DNA of 58,511 nt. Origin: Chloroflexota bacterium (lineage in GTDB: Bacteria; Chloroflexota; Dehalococcoidia; UBA2979). Below the pieces are notes generated by a model. It saw nothing but the letters and a program-made list of their open reading frames with translations. It searched no databases and was not told where the DNA came from. Location: contig VXMU01000129.1 in NCBI GenBank assembly GCA_009840945.1, forward strand, positions 1 to 58,511, read 5' to 3'. Shown here in pieces: positions 10,074 to 17,739 of this stretch; position 1 is the first letter of the stretch, and each line of letters opens with the position of its first letter. Position numbers and translations under genes: made by a program.

Positions 10074-10517
10074 GTGGTCGAACAGCCCAGCGACGCCGAC
10101 CGGGCGGAGGCTTCCGAGAAGTCGATGGCCCGGATGTGGAAGTTCGTCGAGAACTTCGCCGAGAAGAGCGGCTCGTACCTGCACCCCCAGCGCGAGATCA
10201 CCGAGTTCCTCGTGATCGGCCTCGCCAAGCACGTCGACGACCTCGGCAGGCCGCTCTGTCCCTGCAACTTCTACGAGGACAAGCAGGAGGAGGTGAAGCG
10301 CTCGACGTGGATCTGCGCCTGCGAGGAGATGCAGAAGTATAAGTACTGCCACTGACTGCTCTTCTGTAATGAGGAAGGTCTTCCCATCACCGAGTACCTC
10401 CCAGAAGACCACGAAGGCCGCGAGATCTACGGCCTCGTGAAGGATCCGCACCCCGACAAGGGGCGCGCCCTCGCCCGCCTCGAGAAGAAGCAGGGCCGCA
10501 TCATCCGCAAGGACTGA
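10074..10517 (+). CDS. Selenoprotein ferredoxin-thioredoxin reductase catalytic (beta) subunit, UGA read as Sec
   Basis: Read through the TGA at 10353-10355, this is 147 residues of an FTR beta-type protein. FTR uses a [4Fe-4S] cluster next to a redox-active disulfide to reduce thioredoxin with ferredoxin electrons. The signature CPC-X16-CxC-X8-CHC is met exactly: Cys62/Cys64 (CPCNFYEDK), Cys81/Cys83 (WICACEEM), Cys92 then Sec94 (YCH-U-LLF). Known family roles put the last position in the active-site disulfide and four of the others on the cluster. The 53 codons after TGA keep family-like sequence (LPITEYLPEDHEGREIYGLV) to a TGA at 10515. The start is GTG 10074 after GGGAG; a GTG at 10023 is also in frame. 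A truncated gene is the alternative, but selC and the hairpin argue for Sec. Confidence 0.88.
10353..10390 (+). promoter_or_regulatory. Candidate bacterial SECIS element with UGA (Sec) codon
   Basis: Beginning 10 nt after the UGA, bases 10366-10390 fold into an imperfect hairpin. GGAA/UUCC is capped by the tetraloop GGUC (10377-10380), continued below by AUG/CAU and GU/AC with a bulged A (10372) and one A-C mismatch. The GGUC apical loop is the same as in the E. coli fdhF SECIS. The UGA-to-loop distance of 21 nt is within the usual bacterial range. This would be the SelB binding site. Confidence 0.72.
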
Positions 10518-10550
10518 CCCGCCGCCCCGCGGGCCGCCGAGGCAGGCTCG

Positions 10551-11114
10551 ATGGAAATCGGGGAGACCCTCTACGTCACCGGCCGCGACGAGTGGCGCCG
10601 TTGGCTGGAGGCGCACTTCGAGACCGCGCGCGACATCTGGCTGGTCTACCCGAACAAGGCCTCGGGCGAACCGCGCATCCCCTACAACGACGCGGTCGAG
10701 GAGGCGCTCTGCTTCGGCTGGATCGACAGCATCGTCAAGAAGCTGGACGAGTTGCGGGCCGCGCAGCGGTTCTCACCACGGCGGCGTGGCAGCGGCTACT
10801 CGCAGCTCAACAAGGAGCGGCTGCGCTGGCTCACCGGTGAGGGGCTGCTGCACCCCTCCGTCCGCGCGTCGGCCGAGGAGGCGCTGCGCGAGGAGTTCGT
10901 CTTCCCCGACGACATCCTCGACGCGATCCGCGCGAACGACGCGGCCTGGGCGCACTACGAGCGCTTCTCCCCCGCGTACCGCCGCATCCGCGTGGCCTAC
11001 ATCGACGTCGGCAGGGCGCGCCCGGAGGTGTTCGAGAGCCGCCTGCGGAGCTTCATCAAGGCCACGGAACAGGGGCGGCAGCTGGGCTACGGCGGCACCG
11101 AGAAGTACTTCTGA
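10551..11114 (+). CDS. YdeI/OmpD-associated family protein
   Basis: A 187-residue protein with the YdeI core: ARDIWLVYPNKASGEPRIPY (27-46), YNDAVEEALCFGWIDSIVKK and a RFSPRRRGSGYSQLNKERLRWL block, which is typical of the family. The C-terminal part AYRRIRVAYIDVGRARP...FIKATEQGR is the usual RRxxxYxxWIxxAKRxETRxxR-like region in a degenerate form. Members are often described as bacteriocin-protection or OmpD-associated, but the biochemical role is unknown. It lies 33 nt after the selenoprotein gene and may be co-transcribed. Confidence 0.85.
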   Translation: MEIGETLYVTGRDEWRRWLEAHFETARDIWLVYPNKASGEPRIPYNDAVEEALCFGWIDSIVKKLDELRAAQRFSPRRRGSGYSQLNKERLRWLTGEGLLHPSVRASAEEALREEFVFPDDILDAIRANDAAWAHYERFSPAYRRIRVAYIDVGRARPEVFESRLRSFIKATEQGRQLGYGGTEKYF

Positions 11115-11600
11115 GGCGCGGGCTGCCGGCCCGCCGCGGGCCGGGCGCACCCGCGGACCGGATCCCCTCACCCTAGCCCTCTCCCCAGGGAGAGGGGATC
11201 AGAATCCGGCCCCCTCTCCCCCTGGGAGAGGGTGGGGGTGAGGGTCCGGCTGGCGCTCGAACGGCTGCTCGCCCCGGCAGATCGGACCCCGATGTGCGCC
11301 ACAAATCCGATCACCGAACCGGTGAGACCCGGAGTCAGAATTGGATCTCTGACGTCGGCAAGCTGCGGTCTGGACCGGATCCTGTTGCCTCGTAGCGCCG
11401 AGAGGGTGCTCGGAGTCGCCAGGAGCGATACTCATAGCCGCTGCGTCCGCCCCCTGAGCATGCAGCGTCGTTAAACGGGCATGTTCGTGATGGGCCACGT
11501 CACCTCGGTTGTAGCTGCGAGTTTCTGGGTGCGTCGGCGCCAAGGGAGGGTTCGGCGGGCATCCGCTCTGGTTACGGAGCGACGAGGGTGCTCGCGTCGG
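11115..11600. other. Non-coding region, left flank of the accessory island
   Basis: No gene is supported. Two repeat copies sit at 11161-11202 and 11209-11250; the remaining sequence is less GC-rich. Base composition and codon use change from here rightward. Confidence 0.5.
11161..11250. repeat. CCCTCACCC/GGGAGAGGG repeats, copies 5 and 6
   Basis: Two copies back to back in opposite orientation. The first reads CCCCTCACCCTAGCCCTCTC with the return arm GGGAGAGGGGATCAG. The second reads CCCCCTCTCCCCCTGGGAGA then GGGTGGGGGTGAGGGTCC. Together they could form a large cruciform or strong bidirectional terminator. Confidence 0.75.
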
Positions 11601-11975
11601 CTAAGGGATAGCCTCGATAACGACCCTGCCTGCTTCTTTCGCAACGTCCACGTGAACAGCGTGCTCGGCGAGCATCGACATGCCGACCGCCGGCGTGCCT
11701 GATGTGATCTGAGCGACCACTTCTCGCGCCCGACCGTCCCACATCACTGTTGCTGTGCAGGTCTCGCGCGTCACCTCTGCACCATCCTGAAGGGTTGCCT
11801 GAGCCGGGGCGCCGGAGATCAGGTCGAGTTTCGCCACGAGATCCGGCGGCAACGTGAGGAATCCGCCGAAGCCGGTCACGATCACCGCATCCACGTAGGC
11901 AGTACGCCCCGTCGGGCCGAGGAGCTGCAGCCTGATAATGGCCTGCAGGGCCGCGTTGACGGTGCCCTCAATCAT
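11601..11975 (-). CDS. Clan AA aspartic protease-like protein (catalytic Asp replaced)
   Basis: A 124-residue retropepsin-fold protein. The order MIEGTVNAALQAIIRLQLLG, AYVDAVIVTGFGGFLTLPP and ATVMWDGRAREV closely follows bacterial clan AA aspartic proteases, where the flap and the hydrophobic GxLLG-type segment appear as VGMSMLAEHAVHVDV. The family motif is normally D-T-G-F; here it is V-T-G-F (about residue 33), so the catalytic Asp appears to be Val. It may be an inactive paralogue or a binding protein. The gene is isolated at the left edge of the island and faces away from the GTPase module. Confidence 0.72.
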   Translation of the reverse strand: MIEGTVNAALQAIIRLQLLGPTGRTAYVDAVIVTGFGGFLTLPPDLVAKLDLISGAPAQATLQDGAEVTRETCTATVMWDGRAREVVAQITSGTPAVGMSMLAEHAVHVDVAKEAGRVVIEAIP

Positions 11976-12165
11976 GGAAGCGGCCGATCATCTGCGCTTG
12001 GGATTCCCCCTGGGGCTTGAGCCTCAGATCGACGAACGATGGTGTTCCTCAACCGAGCGCGGCACAACTCGGAAGCGAGAACCACCGCAGCCGAAGCTGA
12101 CGGTGGTTCTCTGACGGAGTTCCTCCGCCGACTCACAGAGGCCCTCACCTTACACCTCCTCAGGA

Positions 12166-13113
12166 GTGGGCGGCCAGAGCCCGATCGGCCTCAGCGTAAG
12201 CGACGCTGGCTCGCGGCCCCGAGTAGTATCGAACGCGAGCACGCATGGAGGGGAAGACACTCGATCTACGATCGTCGAGTTGTTCGTGGAGGAAGGACCG
12301 GCTGCGGATACAGCAGCGCTCTGCGTAGCTACTGGTACGTACGGCGGTCGCGAGCCGGAAGCCACAGGGGGTCTAGCTTCGCTCGCGCACGAATATCTCA
12401 GCCGTCGAGCGGTGAGTATCCGGGCTCACGAGGAAACACGGCGTGCATCCACCGTTACTCCCGCCCAGACGGGTGTAGGAACCAAGCTGTCCAATCAGGT
12501 CAAGGAGGCACTCGATCAGGGTGACCCTATGGCAGCGGTCACAGCGCTGAACGACGCTGTTGCGAACCTTGCTACGCGCCTCGCGAACGTTGCTGCGGCC
12601 GACGCCAGTGCTCACAACCAACTAGTCCTGAGCCTTGCTGGGCTCTCGGAGGAGAACAACATTCTCTGGTGGGTCATCAGTAACTACTCGCGAGAGTTGG
12701 GTCGGCCGCGCGGCCAGGCGTCACCCAAAGAACTGGTCCTGCCTTCGGCATACGAGCTGGCGGGCCTTGTCACGCATGCCGTGCCGCCGAGGGTTTCGAT
12801 CGAGTACCTACGCCACGTGTCGTCGTCTACAGAAGGCGAAACGCCTTCGCAACTCACCGTCGCGGAAGCCCTGGAGGCAACCACCTCTGGCTGGCGAGAC
12901 TCGGCGACGGCAATCTCACCGGAAGAGGACCCGGACTACCTCTTCCCGGTACTCGTCGGCTTGCGACTCATGAGGGAGACGCCTGCAGGTGAGTGGGAGC
13001 AGGCACTTCTGGACCGGACCGGGCTCTCGACGGAGTTCGCTGACGCCCCGGAGAACGTGGGATTACAGTTCCTGCACGAACTCTTGCTCACCCGCTGCCT
13101 CGACGGGGCGTGA
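12166..13113 (+). CDS. GTPase-associated system helical (GASH) domain protein
   Basis: A 315-residue mostly helical protein. The C-terminal two thirds (from about residue 115: ALDQGDPMAAVTALNDAVAN, LSEENNILWWVISNYSRELG, LVLPSAYELAGLVTHAVPPR) resembles the GASH domain seen beside paired GTPases in predicted NTP-dependent conflict systems. The N-terminal 100 residues are less certain. GTG 12166 is the first possible start after an in-frame stop, with AGGAG immediately against it, so the true start could be further downstream. The DO-GTPase gene follows after 4 nt, supporting an operon. Role inferred: scaffold or adaptor of the GTPases. Confidence 0.62.
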   Translation: MGGQSPIGLSVSDAGSRPRVVSNASTHGGEDTRSTIVELFVEEGPAADTAALCVATGTYGGREPEATGGLASLAHEYLSRRAVSIRAHEETRRASTVTPAQTGVGTKLSNQVKEALDQGDPMAAVTALNDAVANLATRLANVAAADASAHNQLVLSLAGLSEENNILWWVISNYSRELGRPRGQASPKELVLPSAYELAGLVTHAVPPRVSIEYLRHVSSSTEGETPSQLTVAEALEATTSGWRDSATAISPEEDPDYLFPVLVGLRLMRETPAGEWEQALLDRTGLSTEFADAPENVGLQFLHELLLTRCLDGA

Positions 13114-13117
13114 CACC

Positions 13118-14014
13118 TTGAATCCGAATCCGAACGACACTGCGGCGGGCTTCGTTGCGTTACCGTCCGCGGGTGCACTGACGGTCGAGGAAGCGAACCA
13201 GACCGCCCGTTCCTCGGTAACGCGAGTGATTATCCCGGTGGGCCTCGCCGGCGTCGGGAAGACAACGTTACTTACGGAGCTATACGGAAAGTTCCTTCAG
13301 GGCCCGTTTGCTGGTCATCAATACGCTTGGTCCCGAACGCTTCACGGGTTCGAGCAGCGCTCGCATCACGCGCGGACAACCTCAGGCCGGGCGACCCCAG
13401 AGACACTTCGGACACCGCTCGCTGACCGCGACGTGTTCTTGCATCTCCGACTCGCGCCCGAAGAGGGCGCGGCGCCTGCACGAGACCTCTTGATCGCCGA
13501 TTGGCCAGGCGAGGAGTTTCGGGCGATGCGGGACGACGTACAGACAGCAAGAGCCCACCCGTTTCTCTACCGCGCTGACCACGTTGCCTTCCTTGTGGAC
13601 GGTGGGCGCTTCGGAACGCAGGCACTGCGACAAGAGGCTCGCCACGATACCGACATGTTGATCCAGAGCATTCTCGACGCTGGCGTCGATGGAGCCGTGA
13701 AGTCTGTCATCTACACGAAGTGGGACGCAGCGCTGAACGGAGACGGCGCCGACCAACTCGAGGACTTCGTCGAGGCGTTCGAGGGAGAGATCCGCCGCAA
13801 GCACGAGGCCCGCGCGGGTGAGCTTCAGTTCATTCGGACGGCGGCTCGTCCGGAGTCTGGCTCCGAGGTGTGCCGCGGGAAGAACCTGGATGAGGTCCTC
13901 CGGACTTGGCTTCGTTCCGCTCGCCGACCGCTCGAGGTGCCCGCATCCACCGGGGTCCAAACGACACGAGAGTTCGATCGCTTTCGATCTAGCTCGCCGC
14001 AGAGGGCCGACTGA
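13118..14014 (+). CDS. Double-GTPase system GTPase (first of pair)
   Basis: A TRAFAC-type P-loop GTPase of about 298 residues. It shows the Walker A motif GLAGVGKTTLLTELY, a segment GPFAGHQYAWSRTLHGFEQR conserved in the DO-GTPase family, a switch II equivalent LLIADWPGEEFRAMRDD (DxPG replacing DxxG) and a base-specificity motif IYTKWD (TKxD). The start is set at TTG 13118, 4 nt after the GASH gene; an earlier start would overlap that gene, and a later one is possible. It ends in a TGATG overlap with the second GTPase, so the two are translationally coupled. Family-level function is predicted only: GTP-dependent control of a conflict effector. Confidence 0.72.
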   Translation: MNPNPNDTAAGFVALPSAGALTVEEANQTARSSVTRVIIPVGLAGVGKTTLLTELYGKFLQGPFAGHQYAWSRTLHGFEQRSHHARTTSGRATPETLRTPLADRDVFLHLRLAPEEGAAPARDLLIADWPGEEFRAMRDDVQTARAHPFLYRADHVAFLVDGGRFGTQALRQEARHDTDMLIQSILDAGVDGAVKSVIYTKWDAALNGDGADQLEDFVEAFEGEIRRKHEARAGELQFIRTAARPESGSEVCRGKNLDEVLRTWLRSARRPLEVPASTGVQTTREFDRFRSSSPQRAD

Positions 14015-14874
14015 TGCACCAGGCGTTGCTCGTAGGTCTGCCGTCATCCGGCAAGACGACGTTCCTCGCAGCCTTGTGGCACGTCATCTTTGTCCGGGAT
14101 GTCGATGGTGCCCTTGAGCTAGAAGTTCTGCATGCGCCCTTCGACCACTTGAATGATCTGACCGGTCGCTGGCTACGGTTCGAGGTGGCCAACCGAACAA
14201 GCATCGACGCTGAGCAGACTGCCACGATCAGAATCAAGCCTGGTGACGGGGAATCCACCACCGAGATCGTCGTACCCGACCTCGCCGGCGAATCAATCAA
14301 GCGGAGCCTTGCGGATCGCCAATGGCCAACTGGTTTTCGGGACTACGTGCACGACTCCACGGGCGTGTTGCTCTTCGTTCACCCGAAGGAGACAAGCGAG
14401 CCATGGCCGATTCTCGACGCGATGGAGATCGCGGGCGAGGAAGCACTGCCATCTCAGGAATCTGGCGCGGCGGACGCGTCAACCGAGAGTGAATGGAGCG
14501 CCGAGCAAGTACCGACGGACGTGCAGCTCGTCGACCTACTCCAGCTTCTTTGCACGGAGATTGCGACGGGACACTTCAGGCTCGCCGTGATCGTATCTGC
14601 TTGGGATCTGGTGGAGGAGCAAGGCACCCCGTCAGAGTGGTTAGCCAAGGAGCTCCCACTGGTTGATCAATTCCTGAGAAGCCACGACCACTCGCGCTTT
14701 GATGTTCGCGTTTACGGAGTCTCCGCGCAGGGTGGTGAGCTCCCTCAGGAAAGCGATCGCCTCAAGTCCCTCCTCAGCGCTTCTGAGCGGATACGCGTCG
14801 TGCGCGACGCGAACGCAGAATCGCATGACATTACCGAGCCCCTCCGGTGGGTCGTCGATGTCGATACGGGGTGA
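14014..14874 (+). CDS. Double-GTPase system GTPase (second of pair)
   Basis: A 286-residue P-loop GTPase-like protein. The Walker A motif GLPSSGKTTFLAALWHVIF lies at the very N-terminus, VVPDLAGES serves as the DxxG-type switch II, and AVIVSAWDLVEEQ replaces the NKxD motif. A variable acidic insert (ALPSQESGAADASTESEW) lies in the middle. The ATG overlaps the stop of the preceding GTPase gene. It is distinct in sequence from that GTPase, so the pair is the dissimilar two-GTPase arrangement known from GAP1 loci rather than a tandem duplication. Confidence 0.72.
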   Translation: MHQALLVGLPSSGKTTFLAALWHVIFVRDVDGALELEVLHAPFDHLNDLTGRWLRFEVANRTSIDAEQTATIRIKPGDGESTTEIVVPDLAGESIKRSLADRQWPTGFRDYVHDSTGVLLFVHPKETSEPWPILDAMEIAGEEALPSQESGAADASTESEWSAEQVPTDVQLVDLLQLLCTEIATGHFRLAVIVSAWDLVEEQGTPSEWLAKELPLVDQFLRSHDHSRFDVRVYGVSAQGGELPQESDRLKSLLSASERIRVVRDANAESHDITEPLRWVVDVDTG

Positions 14875-14896
14875 TACCAGTCGCGGTGGCGAGGCG

Positions 14897-17044
14897 ATGC
14901 GAGTCGCTCAAGCCCTCCATGGGTACCGCAACGGGCACGACCTATTGGCGAGTTCCCGTCGGCTATCCAGGGAGGGGGAGCGAGCCCTCCTCGAGTTGTC
15001 TGATCTCTCCGGGTCGGCCGCTAGAACTCGCGGGTTCGAGAGCTACATATCGGGATACGCGGTGCCGGGCGAACGCCTCTACGCGTTTGCGCGGACGTGG
15101 TTGGCGGATGGAGACGCAAGGCCGGGTTCGGTGTGGACCCACACGCTGCTTCTGACACCTGAGCAGATGGCGCTGCCGAATGTAGCTAGTCTCGCCCAAT
15201 GGTTCCGTAGGCCGCAGTCCGTCGATCACGCGGTTGAGTACGCAAGCCCACTTGAGATCGATGAGCACAACATTGCTGAGCCTCCAAATGCGCCCAGATC
15301 GCCGCACCGCTCGACCGAAACCAGCATCCGTCTAGCCGATATCGTCGCGTCTCTGTACCAGAGCGATAGTGCGAATCACGCGATTCTTCTGCCGGCGGCA
15401 TCCGCCGCTGACTACGAAGAAGTCCTGCTTCATATCTGGTCCATTCAGTGGCCCGAGCTCCGCGAGCACTTCTCGTTCTGCACTGGAGCCCTATCCTTCC
15501 GTCAAGTCGCTGGCCGCCCCTTCGATCTACAGGTCATCCCTCAAGATCGCGCAACGACGATCGGGCGGGGCGCGGCTCAGGAAGTGCTCCTCTTGGGTGC
15601 CGAGCTCGGCGCTGACTCACTCTCGGCCACATGGGCCATGGGTCTTCGACCAGATGACGCTGCCTTGCGCGAGCTGAGAGCCTTCGTGTGGCAATTCGGG
15701 CCGCGGCTTGGGCCGGACCGATTGTCGTTCGGGCGTCTAGTACAACTTCACTCGATCGCTCGGGGAATGTCGGATCGCACGGATTGGCAGGCACTTCTGG
15801 AGAGCATCGGTGCCTGGTACCCGCAACTGTCGAGTGCTCAGGCATTGAAGTCATGGGCACTCGACGAATCCGGACCGAGGCCTACCGAACCGCTCACGAG
15901 TCTGGATCGGCTGTCAGTCCTGTCGCGCTCGGCCGCCGGCTCTGCCTTCCCAGGATGGTGGCACTCGTTGAGCAACTCGTTCCTGCAAGCATTATCAGCT
16001 GATGAGCCGGGGTTCGGGGTATTCCTGCGGGAGTTTCCCGCCTTCGCGACCGCGGATGCGCGCGCAGCCCTCGTGCGGCTCGCGGCCGACGATCTCGAGG
16101 CCGAGGCGTTCGTTCAGCTCATTGGGTGGTGGCCGGATGCGGTCACGTCGAGCGCATTCGACCTCAGGCCTTCCATTGTCATGGACCCGGTACTCTGGGA
16201 ATCGAAAGGCGCTAGGCCCCGTGCACTTACGTGGCTCGCCGGAGCTGACCTAGACGACTCTTTGGTCGCCGAGATAGTACGCGCTGTAATCGCCGCGGGG
16301 CCGTCCGTTGCCTTGACTGACCTTGCTGACGGATTGGGTAGCCGTGCGATCGAAGCTGCCTTCGACGTGCTCGGCGAGAGTTCGGATCAGGAGGAGGTTC
16401 TGCCAGCTAGGCCCGAATGGGCGGCGACTCTACGCTCACATGCGAAGGAAGGTGTTTCGTGGCTCGGCAGGACCGAGAGGCCGTCTACAGCCCTCGCAAA
16501 GCTCGTCCTCGACCAATTCCAGCCGGGGGACCGTCGGCTCCGCGTTCTCGAGAACAAGCGTTGGAGCGAGATCGCAAGGGTTGATCCCTCCACCACTGCA
16601 GGAACCTCGGTTCGTGCGTTCGCACTCGGTGTTGGGCTCCGCGATGACCGCGCGTCCGCGAGTTCCCTCGTGGCCCAAGTCTTTCAGACCGTCTACGACT
16701 CCGCTGAGGCCGGTCGCCTCAGTGATGATGACTGGAACAAGCTGACACGTGCCTTCCCGAAGCCGCCACGGTCACTGCGGAGGCTCATCCGTCGCGGTGG
16801 GGTCGGAAGGGGGCAGATCCTGAGAAGAGCACTCGTCGAGGCATTCGGACAGCGGGATTGGCCCGTCGCCGATTTTCTCGAAGCCGTCAGCGACACCTCC
16901 ATGCTGGCTCGCATGGTTACTGAGAATGTCCGAACCAAGTCGGGTAGGAAGCTAGGTCGGCGACTCAACGCCGCCATTCAGGGGGGCGATCTGCTCCTCA
17001 GCGATCCACAACGCAGCGCGCTGGGGACCTGGATAGACGACTAG
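14897..17044 (+). CDS. GTPase-associated protein 1 (GAP1)-like protein
   Basis: A large protein of about 715 residues starting MRVAQALHGYRNGHDLLASS, the N-terminal signature of GAP1-type proteins. Next come GYAVPGERLYAFARTWLADG and RPGSVWTHTLLL. The middle and C-terminal parts are largely helical (FLREFPAFATADARAALVRL; DFLEAVSDTSMLARMV). I chose ATG 14897 because the conserved motif begins there; ATG 14858 and starts inside the previous gene are alternatives. No catalytic motif is visible. It follows the two GTPases by 22 nt. In known loci GAP1 accompanies them as a predicted sensor or platform; the effector is not identified. Confidence 0.75.
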   Translation: MRVAQALHGYRNGHDLLASSRRLSREGERALLELSDLSGSAARTRGFESYISGYAVPGERLYAFARTWLADGDARPGSVWTHTLLLTPEQMALPNVASLAQWFRRPQSVDHAVEYASPLEIDEHNIAEPPNAPRSPHRSTETSIRLADIVASLYQSDSANHAILLPAASAADYEEVLLHIWSIQWPELREHFSFCTGALSFRQVAGRPFDLQVIPQDRATTIGRGAAQEVLLLGAELGADSLSATWAMGLRPDDAALRELRAFVWQFGPRLGPDRLSFGRLVQLHSIARGMSDRTDWQALLESIGAWYPQLSSAQALKSWALDESGPRPTEPLTSLDRLSVLSRSAAGSAFPGWWHSLSNSFLQALSADEPGFGVFLREFPAFATADARAALVRLAADDLEAEAFVQLIGWWPDAVTSSAFDLRPSIVMDPVLWESKGARPRALTWLAGADLDDSLVAEIVRAVIAAGPSVALTDLADGLGSRAIEAAFDVLGESSDQEEVLPARPEWAATLRSHAKEGVSWLGRTERPSTALAKLVLDQFQPGDRRLRVLENKRWSEIARVDPSTTAGTSVRAFALGVGLRDDRASASSLVAQVFQTVYDSAEAGRLSDDDWNKLTRAFPKPPRSLRRLIRRGGVGRGQILRRALVEAFGQRDWPVADFLEAVSDTSMLARMVTENVRTKSGRKLGRRLNAAIQGGDLLLSDPQRSALGTWIDD

Positions 17045-17196
17045 GCGCCAGCGGGCAGCTGCGGACTTTGCACGCGACGTTCGAGCTCCTACTGCTCGGC
17101 CATCAGCCCCCCAGCGGAGTCGCCGGACTTGGTGACTGCGCCATCTCACAAAGCTGCCCTAGCGGCGGCCACGATCGGTTGCGCGTGTGGAGCCGT

Positions 17197-17202
17197 TACA
17201 AT
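17197..17202 (+). promoter_or_regulatory. Possible -10 box giving a leaderless mRNA
   Basis: TACAAT ends 6 nt before the ATG at 17209, so transcription would begin at the A of the start codon. No ribosome binding site precedes the ATG, which fits leaderless expression. No good -35 box is seen. Confidence 0.35.
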
Positions 17203-17208
17203 CTCCCT

Positions 17209-17739
17209 ATGGACTCACCCCTGCACATCGAGCGCGTCTTACTCGTGGCAGGCGGCCGGGGCAGCGGGAAGAGTACCCAGCTAAGAGCGATGTTCCTTGA
17301 CCCGCGACTGGGCTACGACGGTCAGATTCCAACGATCCGGAGGCCTCGCGAGAGATACAGGTTGTCGCCTGACAGGCAGCTCTACGTTCGGTTCAGCTCT
17401 CCGCACGAGAGCAATGCGACACTGGAAGAGTTCCTCAACAAGATAGAGACGAAGTCCGTCTCCGGACGCTGGTGCTTTGCAGGTGCCGTTCAGATCGAGT
17501 CCACAAACAGGGTGCCGGACCTTCGCGACGTGGTCGACGCCATCGTCCAGAGATTCTCGCCCGAGCGCATTCGGATCGCCCTTCTCTCGCCGGATCGCCG
17601 GGGTCGGCAGCTGGCCGACGCGAATGACCACTTGGAGAACCTGCGCGAAGCGGCGCCAGTCGTCGAGGTCATGTCCATCGATGCCCGAACCCGCGAAGGG
17701 AATGGCTTGCTCCTCGCGGACACCTTCGACTTCGCCTGA
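17209..17739 (+). CDS. Small P-loop NTPase of unknown function
   Basis: A 176-residue protein with an N-terminal Walker A motif LLVAGGRGSGKSTQLRAMF. A Walker B-like region may be RIRIALLSPDRRG, near residue 120, but no canonical hhhhDE is evident. The ATG at 17209 is preferred over earlier in-frame starts because the preceding 47 codons look non-coding and a TACAAT box sits just before it. It lies in the same direction as GAP1 but after a 164-bp gap, so it may have its own promoter. Its role with the GTPase module is inferred from position only. Confidence 0.6.
   Translation: MDSPLHIERVLLVAGGRGSGKSTQLRAMFLDPRLGYDGQIPTIRRPRERYRLSPDRQLYVRFSSPHESNATLEEFLNKIETKSVSGRWCFAGAVQIESTNRVPDLRDVVDAIVQRFSPERIRIALLSPDRRGRQLADANDHLENLREAAPVVEVMSIDARTREGNGLLLADTFDFA

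Noticed and set aside
10356..10517. Reading the FTR gene as a simple C-terminal truncation
   Set aside because: The sequence after the TGA keeps family-like residues for 53 codons, selC is present, and a SECIS-like hairpin follows.
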